The notes under the pieces: model-generated
Told to the model about the DNA's origin: nothing
The model's input: only the letters and a program-made list of their open reading frames with translations
Databases searched by the model: none
Position numbers and translations under genes: made by a program
Shown: positions 8,360 to 16,887 of the stretch, one piece after another
Layout of the letters: every line of letters begins with the position of its first letter
Numbering within the stretch: the first letter of the stretch is position 1
From: Candidatus Obscuribacterales bacterium
GTDB lineage: Bacteria; Cyanobacteriota; Vampirovibrionia; Obscuribacterales; Obscuribacteraceae
Length of the DNA: 64,000 nucleotides
NCBI GenBank assembly: GCA_021732025.1
Contig: JAKFVU010000027.1
Span: forward strand, 1-64,000
Direction: 5' to 3'

Positions 8360-9301
8360 CTAACTTTTCGGCTCTGACCACTTCGCCAGCTCTTTGGTCA
8401 GCTCGGGGTGAAATACCCCTCCAAGCCAGGCCATTCCTTTCAAGACCCTCAGAGTGGGACGGGAGAGCATGTCGTTCTTTTGATCCGGCAGATAATAAAT
8501 GTGCTGCTGCCGCACTGCCTGAAGCTTGTTCCATGGAGACTGCTTGATGAAGGCCTGATTGCGCGCTTCAAAAGGCATGACAATGACGTCTGGATTGCTC
8601 AAAACTAATCGCTCAAGACTGAAGCGAGGATAGCTTGCGGCCATATCACCGGCGATGTTTGTGCCACCACAGGAGGTGATTATGTCATCGATAAAGCTTG
8701 CTTTGCCTGCTGTCATCAACGGTTGCGGCCACACGCAGTAAAAGACTTTTGGTTTGCGCTTGCTCTTTTTGACAATTTGCGCCAGTGTCTGTAGGCGGTC
8801 CTCGAATTTCTGAGCGGCGGCCTCTCCCTCTTGGTAATGGCCTGTAAGCCGCCCCAGTGCCTTAAGATTTTTACCGATATCGGTGAGTTTATTGTTGTCA
8901 ACAATTACCGTCTTCATTTTATGGTTCTTAATCTTGGCTGCCAATTCTTCTTGACCCGAAACCAGCAAGACCAAGTCTGGCTTTAGTCGGGCCAGACGCT
9001 CTAAGTTGGCCGATATGAAAGTGCCCACTTTGGCAATTCCAGTCACTTCTTTGGGATAGTCACAAAAGGAAGAAACCCCGATTATTTGCTCTCTTGCCCC
9101 AACTGAACATAGTAGTTCGGTGTTTGAGGGCGCCAAGGAGACCACTCGTGGTTTCTCTGGTGAATTGACATTGGCAAGCGGCACCGCTGAACTTTTCAGG
9201 CTTGCGGGATCTGCTATGGCCGCTAGGCAAGTGATTAAGCTAAAAAATAGTGCTGCTGAGAGCAAATGCGATCGATGGATTATTGACGGTTTTCCAGCCA
9301 T
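8360..9301 (-). CDS. Periplasmic substrate-binding protein, BtuF-like (cobalamin/iron-chelate type)
   Basis: 313 residues. An N-terminal hydrophobic signal (about 11-30, ending near LAAIADPA) precedes a periplasmic-binding domain of the BtuF/FhuD class (PF01497). Visible are PRVVSLAPSNTELLCSVGA at the start of lobe 1, VGTFISANLERLARLKPDLVL, and the second-lobe segments VFYCVWPQPLMTAGKASF and LVLSNPDVIVMPF. Such proteins hand cobalamin or a ferric chelate to an ABC importer. No permease or ATPase component is next to it, so the ligand is open; a role in B12 or iron uptake is likely. The ATG overlaps the end of the upstream ATPase gene by 22 nt. Confidence 0.82.
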   Translation of the reverse strand: MAGKPSIIHRSHLLSAALFFSLITCLAAIADPASLKSSAVPLANVNSPEKPRVVSLAPSNTELLCSVGAREQIIGVSSFCDYPKEVTGIAKVGTFISANLERLARLKPDLVLLVSGQEELAAKIKNHKMKTVIVDNNKLTDIGKNLKALGRLTGHYQEGEAAAQKFEDRLQTLAQIVKKSKRKPKVFYCVWPQPLMTAGKASFIDDIITSCGGTNIAGDMAASYPRFSLERLVLSNPDVIVMPFEARNQAFIKQSPWNKLQAVRQQHIYYLPDQKNDMLSRPTLRVLKGMAWLGGVFHPELTKELAKWSEPKS

Positions 9302-9828
9302 TTATGGGCTTCTTTTAGACGCTCTTGGTGATCGAGACTTTGGAGGGTAAGTGTGCGATCGAGCAATTGCCAATCGAACAGAGTCATTCTAACCAATCGG
9401 TCGATTTGTTTTTGGTAGTCCAAATCGGTCCAGCGAAAGCCGTCGTCAGTTGGTGGAAACATTGGCGGGATGTAAATGATGTGGGTGTAAAGCGAACTTT
9501 GCTGGCGTGCCTGCTGATAATAGCTTTCGCTGTCGTAGGTCATCGCCTGGCATATGTTCCAGCGTTGCCATAAGACCCAGGCGTCAATTGCGGAGCGGTC
9601 AGAGATAAAGCTACCGAGCTTATTTTCTTCACTAATTTGGGCTTGCAAAACCTTGGTTTTAAATAGTTCTTGGTCTGGAATTTCGCCGGGATACTGAAAA
9701 CCCATCTCTAAGCACAGCTTTCTGCCTAGTTCGGGAATGACCGGCAATGCCAGAAGCGGAGTCAGCGCTTCCACCAAGGTGGTTTTGCCGACTCCGCTTG
9801 CTCCAATGACTATTATGCGTTTGCTTAT
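9280..9828 (-). CDS. P-loop ATPase/kinase (AAA_28, NadR-like) with a non-canonical start
   Basis: The Walker A motif GASGVGKTT is encoded just upstream of the first ATG/GTG/TTG (TTG at 9777), so the gene must start earlier. Between the flotillin stop (9855-9853) and the P-loop there is no ATG, GTG or TTG. The best candidates are an ATA at 9828, with AAGAG 7 nt before it, or an ATT at 9843. Later features fit the AAA_28/NadR type: SDRSAIDAWVLW (about residue 75) and a HIIYIPPMFPPTDDG strand. About 182 residues. Small kinases of this class phosphorylate nucleosides or similar compounds; the substrate here is unknown. It overlaps the btuF-like gene by 22 nt. Confidence 0.7.
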   Translation of the reverse strand: MSKRIIVIGASGVGKTTLVEALTPLLALPVIPELGRKLCLEMGFQYPGEIPDQELFKTKVLQAQISEENKLGSFISDRSAIDAWVLWQRWNICQAMTYDSESYYQQARQQSSLYTHIIYIPPMFPPTDDGFRWTDLDYQKQIDRLVRMTLFDWQLLDRTLTLQSLDHQERLKEAHKWLENRQ

Positions 9829-9852
9829 GGTCTTACTCTTAATTGCGAATTC

Positions 9853-11436
9853 TTAGTTATTGGGATTTGCTGGTGGTTGTTGCTGCAGCGGCTTAGCTGC
9901 TGGAGCTACTGCCTGAGCAGGTTTCGCTTGATGATTGTTTTCTTCTGGTTGACCGCGCCGGCGCATTTGATCGGCTAGATCGATTCCAGTGAGACCCTTA
10001 ATCATTGTCAGACTTTGGGCGGCAACATTCAAGACGTCTCCGCTTATCTTGCTGGCGCCAGTGGTATCACCACCGGTGGAAAGCAAGGTGATCGATCCGA
10101 CCTTGGCTAGAGGAGAAGCAGCAGCTTGTACTAGATCTGGCAGCTTGTCGATAATCATCTGCATCACGGCAGCATCGTTGTACTGTTTGTAGGCTTCAGC
10201 TTTTTTCGACATGGCGTCGGCTTCGGCTTGACCTTTAGCTGCTGTCACTTGAGCTTCAGCAAGACCTTTGGCGCGGCTGGCTTCAGCGTTTGCTATACCC
10301 ATTGTGCGCACAGCATCTGCTTCGGCTACGGCTCTTAGTTTTGTCGCTTCTGCTTGACCTTGAGCTGCTAGTTTGACCGATTGTGCATCGGCTTCAGCCA
10401 ACATCGTTCGCTTGAGACCTTCTGCTTGAGTCATCAATCTAATTCTTGATTGCTCAGCTTCGGCTGGCTTTGTGATCTCGGCTTCCAGAGCCACTTGTCG
10501 CTTCATAACTTCGACTTGTTGTAGTTCTACTTCTTTTTGCGCTTCCACGATTTTTACTTTCTGCATTTCTTCAGTCAGTTTTTGTTGTGATTGCGCTTTG
10601 ACAATTTCGTACATCATGTCTGATGAGGCCTTAGTTCTAGCAACTTCAGATTGATAGGTAGCTTGGCTCACTTGGAAGTTTTTAGATGATTCAGCAACTC
10701 TGGTGTCTGCTGCCAACTTAGCTTTTGCACCTTCTTCAGCCGCCTGTGCTTGGGCAATTTGAGCATCGCGGGAAGCACTAGCTTGAGCAATTTGTGTCTC
10801 TTTGGTGGCTTCGGCTTCACCGATTGCGGCACTACGTTTAGCTTCGGCAGTTTGTTTCTTACCTAGAGCTTCGAGGTAGCCAACCGAGTCGCGGATTTCT
10901 TTGATGGTGAATGAATCTACTATCAGACCCATTTTTGCCAAGTCAGCAACCGATACTTCTTGCACTCTTGAAGCGAATGAATCGAAACTTTGAATCAGTT
11001 CTTCAACTGTCATCGTACCTAAGATAGCTCGCAAGTGGCCTACGAGAGTTTCGTGGGCGACTGTGGCAATCTCATCGTTAGTCTTGTTGAGGAAGCGCTC
11101 AGCGGCTGTGGCAATGGCTTCTTCGTCGCCACGCACTTTCACTTGTGCTACACCTTCTACGTAAATAGGGACACCATTTTTAGTGATCATTGCGGCGTTT
11201 GAGTGCACTTCAATTGTCATCACTTCGAGAGAGAGCAAATGCCTTTGGTGCATGACAGGAATAACTATTCCGCCGCCGCCTCTGAGCACCTTGATGCCTC
11301 CAGGAACAGCGCCAGTAATAATCATCGCTTCGTTGGGGCCGCATTTTTGATATACGTTGGCCAAGAAGTAGAAGATGCTTAGAATGACGACAAAAGCAAT
11401 TGCTCCTCCGCCCCAAAGCACAATATTTGGATCCAT
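9853..11436 (-). CDS. Flotillin-like SPFH-domain protein
   Basis: 527 residues, matching the flotillin class (YuaG/FloT) of membrane scaffold proteins. An N-terminal membrane hairpin (about 5-26) is followed by the SPFH/Band 7 domain (about 30-190; NEAMIITGAVPGGIKVLRGG, TKNGVPIYVEGVAQVKV). A long Ala/Glu/Lys coiled-coil follows (about 200-440), rich in AEA repeats such as AIGEAEATKE. The tail is Gln/Pro-rich. The start has a strong SD (GGAGG, 9 nt upstream). In Bacillus, flotillin works with an NfeD-family partner; here an NfeD-like gene lies just upstream on the same strand, so the pair is conserved in kind. Confidence 0.92.
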   Translation of the reverse strand: MDPNIVLWGGGAIAFVVILSIFYFLANVYQKCGPNEAMIITGAVPGGIKVLRGGGGIVIPVMHQRHLLSLEVMTIEVHSNAAMITKNGVPIYVEGVAQVKVRGDEEAIATAAERFLNKTNDEIATVAHETLVGHLRAILGTMTVEELIQSFDSFASRVQEVSVADLAKMGLIVDSFTIKEIRDSVGYLEALGKKQTAEAKRSAAIGEAEATKETQIAQASASRDAQIAQAQAAEEGAKAKLAADTRVAESSKNFQVSQATYQSEVARTKASSDMMYEIVKAQSQQKLTEEMQKVKIVEAQKEVELQQVEVMKRQVALEAEITKPAEAEQSRIRLMTQAEGLKRTMLAEADAQSVKLAAQGQAEATKLRAVAEADAVRTMGIANAEASRAKGLAEAQVTAAKGQAEADAMSKKAEAYKQYNDAAVMQMIIDKLPDLVQAAASPLAKVGSITLLSTGGDTTGASKISGDVLNVAAQSLTMIKGLTGIDLADQMRRRGQPEENNHQAKPAQAVAPAAKPLQQQPPANPNN

Positions 11437-11463
11437 CTTTGCGTTCCTCCAAAAGCCTTCGAA

Positions 11464-11484
11464 AAGCTCCCGAATTCGGAGCTT
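11464..11484 (-). promoter_or_regulatory. Inverted repeat in the flotillin leader
   Basis: AAGCTCC at 11464-11470 and GGAGCTT at 11478-11484 form a 7-bp stem with a 7-nt loop just upstream of the flotillin SD. In RNA it would be a hairpin about 35 nt before the start codon. It might tune translation or mark a processing site. It is not a good terminator because the following T-run is short. Confidence 0.35.
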
Positions 11485-11719
11485 CCTCGATGGACTTATT
11501 CCCTATATTTAGTCAAAACCGTTGTCTATCAGATGTCCTAATGACTTCCTAATAACTTTTCAATCCTATACCGCATATGGTGCCTAACAAGGGATTCCAG
11601 TTCTTTTCTTTATATTCTTGACAACTTTTTGTTCCCGATATTTAATCTGTTTATCGGTCGCCGCCTGTGGCGTCCTCGCGGCTCATTGGTTGCACTAGCG
11701 CTGTGGCTTTTTGCAGCAT

Positions 11720-12565
11720 TTAATGGCCGTCTAGTTGGCTGTCAGAAAATGGTTCTACAAGAACTACAGGACCATCGGTCTCAACAATTATCACCTTGGA
11801 CCCCCGAGAGATTTCGCTGCCGACCTTGGCTGGTCGAGCTGCAGCATTGAAGCGGGTAAGGCCGATAACATAGCTGACTTCGCCCAGTCGGCCATCCTTT
11901 ATTGGCGTGTTTACCTCAGCAATTTGTCCAATCGCCTGCTGTGAGCTGGTGAGGCTAGAGGCTGTCAGTTTGCTTGTGGCCCAACCGAGAATGGCTTTCA
12001 TCAAGTTGACTGCAACCACTCCAGCAAGAACTGCAGGTATTAGGGTGAAAGGCCCCATCCAAGGCAGGAAGGAGCGCACGGTGATGCCGGTGGCGCCAAA
12101 GAAACCAATGAAAATTGAAATGGTCATTGGGCTGAAAATGCTCAGCAGAGTGAAGTAAAGATTCTTCTGGGCGTGGCCATGATTGACTATTTGATTGGTA
12201 GCCGTGCGCCCATCGTCGTCACCGCCACCGTCGTGCGAACCACTGTGGCTGCCGCCATCGTGCGAAATGCTATTACCGCTGGCCGCGTGGTGGCCGCCGG
12301 TTAATCCGCTGTGGCCGTGGCCGAAGTGCGAGCCGCCGCCGCCATCGAGGTGGTGGATACCGTGAGCAGCCTCGATCACACCGCTGGCATGACCGCCGAC
12401 GCCACCATGACCGACACTATCGGAACCATCCGAGTGAATGGAATGTCCACTACCGTCAGAGCTGTCATGGCCAAAGTGACCCATCATCAAAGAAATGACG
12501 ATGAAGCCCCAGCCAAACACTGTGCACATCAAGTACGTTTGCCCAAGTAGGTCGAATCCTGTCAT
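11720..12565 (-). CDS. NfeD/YuaF-like membrane protein with a His/Gly/Ser-rich loop
   Basis: 281 residues: a first membrane segment (about 8-30), then a roughly 110-residue low-complexity loop dominated by His, Gly, Ser and Asp. Two further membrane segments follow (about 140-165 and 172-195), then a C-terminal beta-rich OB-fold-like domain (about 210-270; QAIGQIAEVNTPI, SRGSKVIIVETDG). The layout and position next to flotillin fit the NfeD-family partner proteins that stabilise flotillin assemblies. The His-rich loop, with many HxH and GHG patches, is not normal for the family and could bind metal ions. No strong SD is seen before the ATG. Confidence 0.7.
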   Translation of the reverse strand: MTGFDLLGQTYLMCTVFGWGFIVISLMMGHFGHDSSDGSGHSIHSDGSDSVGHGGVGGHASGVIEAAHGIHHLDGGGGSHFGHGHSGLTGGHHAASGNSISHDGGSHSGSHDGGGDDDGRTATNQIVNHGHAQKNLYFTLLSIFSPMTISIFIGFFGATGITVRSFLPWMGPFTLIPAVLAGVVAVNLMKAILGWATSKLTASSLTSSQQAIGQIAEVNTPIKDGRLGEVSYVIGLTRFNAAARPAKVGSEISRGSKVIIVETDGPVVLVEPFSDSQLDGH

Positions 12566-12739
12566 GTTTTAAAATACCGGCGTCAAAGTAAACTGCACTT
12601 ACAAAATAAATTGAACGAAGAAACGAATGTATTGAATTACTCTCAATTCAGATACCCCGAAAAGATAACTGGTAAACTCCAAAAACCGGCCCGAATACTA
12701 AAGAAAAGACTAATCAAGAGGGTGGAAGGCGACCGCGAA

Positions 12740-12769
12740 TTGACAAAGTAGTTGATTGCTGGCTAATAG
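12740..12769 (+). promoter_or_regulatory. Candidate promoter for the tRNA nucleotidyltransferase gene
   Basis: TTGACA at 12740-12745 is followed 18 nt later by TAATAG at 12764-12769 (CTAATA at 17 nt). The -10-like CTAATA recurs twice downstream at 19-bp intervals within the tandem repeat, so more than one start point is possible. Confidence 0.4.
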
Positions 12770-12807
12770 TTGTTTGCCTGGCTAATAATTGATTGACTGT
12801 CTAATAT
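12752..12807 (+). repeat. Three tandem 19-bp repeats before the start codon
   Basis: Three imperfect copies (12752-12769, 12770-12788, 12789-12807), consensus TTGNTTGNCTGGCTAATAA. CTAATA falls at 12763, 12782 and 12801, exactly 19 bp apart. The array ends 25 nt before the ATG at 12832. Confidence 0.75.
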
Positions 12808-12831
12808 AGGTTTGCCTTCCCGAGCTAAAAG

Positions 12832-15465
12832 ATGGAACTTGCCTTTGCCCACAGCAACATGGATTTTGATTCTTTGTCAGCGCAGTACGCTCTGACAAAA
12901 CTTTTTCCTGCCTGCAAAATGGTATTGGGCCATCCTCTGACTGGGAACTTGCGCAGTTTTATTAGCTTGAACCGCGATTATCTGCCGATTATCGATGTTA
13001 AGTATGTCGACCCAGCTAAGGTGACGCGCTGCTTTCTTGTCGACTGCCAGCACTATGAACGGTTGGATACCGGCGTACGCAAGTTGCTAGATACTGGTCT
13101 GCCGCTTACGATTTATGATCATCACGAACGTGACGATGACAGCCTTTTAGCAGTAGCTAAAGACGATTCGCAAATTGAAGCAGTCGGTGCTGCCACCACA
13201 ATTTTGGTGGAAAAAATTCGTCAAAAGAAGATTGTCTTGTCGCAGTTTGATGCCACACTTTTGGCTATTGGAATATTTGAAGACACCGGCTGCTTAACCT
13301 ATGCCGGAACAACTCCCCGAGACGCTGAGTGTGTTGCTTATCTAATTCAACACGGTGCAGACCTGTCGGTGGTGCGCGAATATATTCGTCCGCGCATCGA
13401 GCAAGAACAAGTTGCCTTGCTCGAGGACCTACTGAGAGCGGCTCAGGTCATATCGGTAGAAGGTCATAAGATTGTGGTTGCCACTGCAGAAGTGCCGAAG
13501 TATATCGAAGAATTGGCCTCTATAACGAGACAATTACTTGACCTTGAAGCCGTCGATGGTGCTTTCACCGTGGTGCACATGAAAGATCGAGTGCACATTG
13601 TTGGCCGCGCCGATCCGCGCATTCTCAGTGTGCAATCGGTAGTAAAAATCTTTGGTGGTGACGGGCACCCAGGGGCCGCTTCTGCTGTGGTAAAGAACGG
13701 AAATGTCACAGAAATTGCCGAGCGAATTAAAATGATTCTGCATGAGCAGATTGCACCACAGCCATTAGCTCGTGATCTTATGGTCAGTCCGGTGCGCACA
13801 ATAAAACCAAGCGTGTCCATGGATGATGCTGGTCGTATGATGCTGCGCTATGGCCTTGATGGCCTGATAGTCTCCGACAATGAAGAGCTAGTCGGTGTGG
13901 TTTCGCGCCGCGATATCGATCAATCGAGCCACCACAAACTCGGCCATGCAAAAGTGTCTGGCTTCATGAGTAAGCCAGTTATTTGGGTCACTGAAGATAC
14001 TCCACTAAGCAAGATTCAAGAGCTGATGGTGGCGGAAGACATAGGTAGACTGCCGGTTCTGGATGGCAATAAGAAATTGATCGGTCTTGTTTCTCGACGC
14101 GATATCCTCAATAGTTTGTTTGGCAAGCAGTACGCTCGGCAAGAGAATGCTGCCCAATTTGCCGCACCCGCCAATGAGCAAGATGTAGCGACAAACTTAG
14201 ACACCAAACTAAAACAAGTAGATAGCGATACTGCCTGGCTCTGCCGCACAATTGGTGAAGTTTCCCAAGAGCTAGGCATGTCAGCCTATGCCGTAGGTGG
14301 CTTTGTGCGCGATCTTTTGCTCAATTTGCCCAACTTCGATCTTGATTATGTCATTGAAGGTTCAGCGCAACAACTGGCACTGCGTCTCGTTGAGCTCTAT
14401 CCAAACAAAATGGAAATTGCGGCAACTCACGACCGCTTCCAAACTGCTACCCTCATATATCGTTGTGATGATGGCAGCGAACGCGAGGTTGATCTTTCTA
14501 CTGCTCGCACTGAGTTCTACGAGTTTCCAGCGGCGCTGCCTGAGGTAGAAGTTTCTAGATTAGAGCAAGATTTGCTCAGACGCGACTTCACTATTAACGC
14601 CTTGGCAGTTTGTGTTAATCCCAATAGATTCGGCGACCTGACCGATCATTTTGATGGCTTGCGAGACCTTGATCGCAAGGTCGTACGTATTCTTCATCCC
14701 TTTAGTTTCATTGAAGACCCCACTCGCATGGTTCGTGCGGCGCGCTTTGCCGGTCGTCTTGGTTTTCATCTTGATGCCAAAACCAAAGAACAAGCAAAAC
14801 GTGCCAGTCAGATGGGAATCTTTGATGACCTAGGCGGGGTGCGCATCAAAGCTGAGCTGAAGTTGATTCTGGAATCTCCTCATCGTTTGCGAGCGCTCAA
14901 CTTGTTAGCTGAGCAAAGCGGAAATCTCTGCTACCTTGATTCGCAATTAGAGTACGGGGACGGTGTGCGCAAAACCATTAGGCGGGCCGAACGCCTGCTT
15001 AGTCGCTACGACGTCGATGAGCCATGGGTTGTTTATTTAGGGGCATTGCTATCAGAGTTGCCACCAGAAAGAGTTGCCGGTGTAGTCGAGCGCTTGATGC
15101 TGACCAATCATCAGCGCGAAGTGATTGAAAGTGGTCTTGAATTGCACCGATTTATGCCTTCTAGCATTGGCGAAATGAAACGTTCTGAGCTATATGAGAT
15201 GCTGCACGGCAAGGTGCGAGAAGCTCTTGCTATTGCGGCCGCTGCTGGACAAGTGGGAACCGATTTTCGTCGCTCAATTAAGCTCTATCTTGAAGAATTA
15301 GCTGATACCAAACTCGATATCACTGGTGCCGATCTAATTGCCAGTGGATTTAAGCCCGGCCCTAAGATTGGCGAAGCCTTGAAGCATGTTCTGGCCGAGC
15401 GCCTTGATGGCCAAGTTAGCGGCCGCGAGCAAGAATTGCAAGAGGCTTTCGGTTATCTGAAGTAG
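12832..15465 (+). CDS. DHH-CBS-CBS tRNA nucleotidyltransferase (A-adding or CCA-adding type)
   Basis: 877 residues with three parts. First is a DHH/DHHA1 phosphoesterase domain (AFAHSNMDFDS, IYDHHERDDD with DHH at 96-98, and GGDGHPGAAS near 276). Two CBS domains follow (about 318-432; DLMVSPVRTI, ISDLMV-type repeats). Third is a class II tRNA nucleotidyltransferase (from about 470): GGFVRDLLL, the metal-binding FDLDYVIEG, LLRRDFTINALA and EDPTRMVRAARFAGRLGF. It repairs or builds the 3' CCA end of tRNAs. In Aquifex and Synechocystis, enzymes with this fusion add only the terminal A; whether that holds here cannot be read from sequence. Transcribed alone. Confidence 0.93.
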   Translation: MELAFAHSNMDFDSLSAQYALTKLFPACKMVLGHPLTGNLRSFISLNRDYLPIIDVKYVDPAKVTRCFLVDCQHYERLDTGVRKLLDTGLPLTIYDHHERDDDSLLAVAKDDSQIEAVGAATTILVEKIRQKKIVLSQFDATLLAIGIFEDTGCLTYAGTTPRDAECVAYLIQHGADLSVVREYIRPRIEQEQVALLEDLLRAAQVISVEGHKIVVATAEVPKYIEELASITRQLLDLEAVDGAFTVVHMKDRVHIVGRADPRILSVQSVVKIFGGDGHPGAASAVVKNGNVTEIAERIKMILHEQIAPQPLARDLMVSPVRTIKPSVSMDDAGRMMLRYGLDGLIVSDNEELVGVVSRRDIDQSSHHKLGHAKVSGFMSKPVIWVTEDTPLSKIQELMVAEDIGRLPVLDGNKKLIGLVSRRDILNSLFGKQYARQENAAQFAAPANEQDVATNLDTKLKQVDSDTAWLCRTIGEVSQELGMSAYAVGGFVRDLLLNLPNFDLDYVIEGSAQQLALRLVELYPNKMEIAATHDRFQTATLIYRCDDGSEREVDLSTARTEFYEFPAALPEVEVSRLEQDLLRRDFTINALAVCVNPNRFGDLTDHFDGLRDLDRKVVRILHPFSFIEDPTRMVRAARFAGRLGFHLDAKTKEQAKRASQMGIFDDLGGVRIKAELKLILESPHRLRALNLLAEQSGNLCYLDSQLEYGDGVRKTIRRAERLLSRYDVDEPWVVYLGALLSELPPERVAGVVERLMLTNHQREVIESGLELHRFMPSSIGEMKRSELYEMLHGKVREALAIAAAAGQVGTDFRRSIKLYLEELADTKLDITGADLIASGFKPGPKIGEALKHVLAERLDGQVSGREQELQEAFGYLK

Positions 15466-15468
15466 CCA

Positions 15469-16785
15469 CTATGTACACTGCCGGACTGTAGCACTGATCG
15501 AACGACAAATATCGCAGAAGAAAGCATAGTGTGAGTCTAGTTCGAAAATGCCTAGGCCTGCTGCGTCAATTTGCAAAATGAACTTCATCAGTCTTTGGCA
15601 TGCTGGACAGGTTGGATAGTCGCAGTTTTGTAACCAATCAGGGGCTCCACCAAATTTAGACTTGTGGGGTCTGAGGTTATCTAGCCAAAATTCATAGAAC
15701 AGAAATGGGTCTTGTGGTGTTGCACCAACTTCAAAAGACAGATTCTTATAAGGCAGATCTTCAAAGTGGAGAGAAGCTGGTTCGAGCAATGGTGGATATT
15801 TGATGTTGTTACAGGCATGCCAACTGGCACGGTCAGCCTTCTCGAATTCACAGAAAATCTCTTCTGAAATGAGTGAACACTGGTTGCAATAATAGAAAGG
15901 TATGCGCACTGGTGCTATTTCCGAGCCCAGCAGCTTCTCGACAATTTGTGGTGCTAAATTTGCAAGGAGAAGAAGTGGTCCCTTGCACAGGGGGCAGGCA
16001 AGGTGCGCGTCAGTATAGAGATCCAGTCGTGTATGTGCAGTGCTAGGTGGTTCCATCAGATCGAGAATTTGGCTTTGATGATAGTAAAGATGGCGTTTTT
16101 GACGGGTTGGCGTTATTTCCCAGCCAGCATTGAGTGCGGCATGTTTCAAAGCTTCGTGGTAGTTGTCAATTTTGCTTTCTTCATTGTCCAGGAGAGAAAT
16201 TAGCTTTTCTGTGACACTTTCATTATCAACAAAGGCTAAATGCAAAAGCGCCTCTGTGTTGCCTTCCTGTAGTCTTAGCAAAAGCTCCTCTATTACCATT
16301 GAGCCAGACCGTCGAAAGATTGCATTTCCGCTTTCTGGCACATCTAGAAGTTCTAGCAACAATTGGTCTAGATCAAAGTTCGTTAGACCTGCCATCAGGT
16401 TTGCTATTTCAACGGCGTGCAAGCGCTCTTTCTGATTTGGTGATTTTAATTGGACACTAACCTTTTGAGATAGTTTTCTTAGTTCGTGCTCGGTCATCTC
16501 AGCAACTAATTCAAATTTCGACTTCGGATATTCGATCAAGTTTATTAGCGGATCGTAAAATTGTTGGTAGTTGAACACTGTTAGGAGTATTTCTACTTTG
16601 TCGGATATGTTCTGAAAGGGATTGAGATCTTTTATGTTGTTCTTGATGTACAGATCTCTAGCTGCTTTTTCTATGGCATCAAAACAGGGCATGCAATATC
16701 CCTTCAAGTGTTTTTCAAACAGGGGGTTGAGATCGCCCTTGCAATCTGGTTTGATACAGGCGATGCGCTCCTTGTTCTCGGCCAC
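15469..16785 (-). CDS. Hypothetical zinc-ribbon/DUF1963-like protein
   Basis: 438 residues, GTG start with GGGG 7 nt upstream. Three pairs of Cys motifs suggest zinc sites: CIKPDC with CMPC at the N-terminus, CPLCKG with CNQC near 265-310, and CPACQ with CDIC near 400-430. The middle (about 100-240) is helical and resembles HEAT-type repeats. The C-terminal segment HKSKFGGAPDWLQ followed by CPACQRLMKFILQID looks like the DUF1963/YwqG family. Function unknown. It ends 3 nt after the convergent tRNA nucleotidyltransferase gene. Confidence 0.6.
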   Translation of the reverse strand: MAENKERIACIKPDCKGDLNPLFEKHLKGYCMPCFDAIEKAARDLYIKNNIKDLNPFQNISDKVEILLTVFNYQQFYDPLINLIEYPKSKFELVAEMTEHELRKLSQKVSVQLKSPNQKERLHAVEIANLMAGLTNFDLDQLLLELLDVPESGNAIFRRSGSMVIEELLLRLQEGNTEALLHLAFVDNESVTEKLISLLDNEESKIDNYHEALKHAALNAGWEITPTRQKRHLYYHQSQILDLMEPPSTAHTRLDLYTDAHLACPLCKGPLLLLANLAPQIVEKLLGSEIAPVRIPFYYCNQCSLISEEIFCEFEKADRASWHACNNIKYPPLLEPASLHFEDLPYKNLSFEVGATPQDPFLFYEFWLDNLRPHKSKFGGAPDWLQNCDYPTCPACQRLMKFILQIDAAGLGIFELDSHYAFFCDICRSISATVRQCT

Positions 16786-16887
16786 TTCATGTCCCCTTTA
16801 TCTACAGGTCAGTCAAGCAAAATTGCAGTTATAGTCGCAGCATAATATACACTACAGCAGCAGTATGTTCGGACGGCTAGGACGCTA

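Noticed and set aside
9853-11436. Flotillin and ATPase as one gene
   Set aside because: A TAA separates them in frame and the flotillin tail is a normal ending; read-through is noted only as a possibility.
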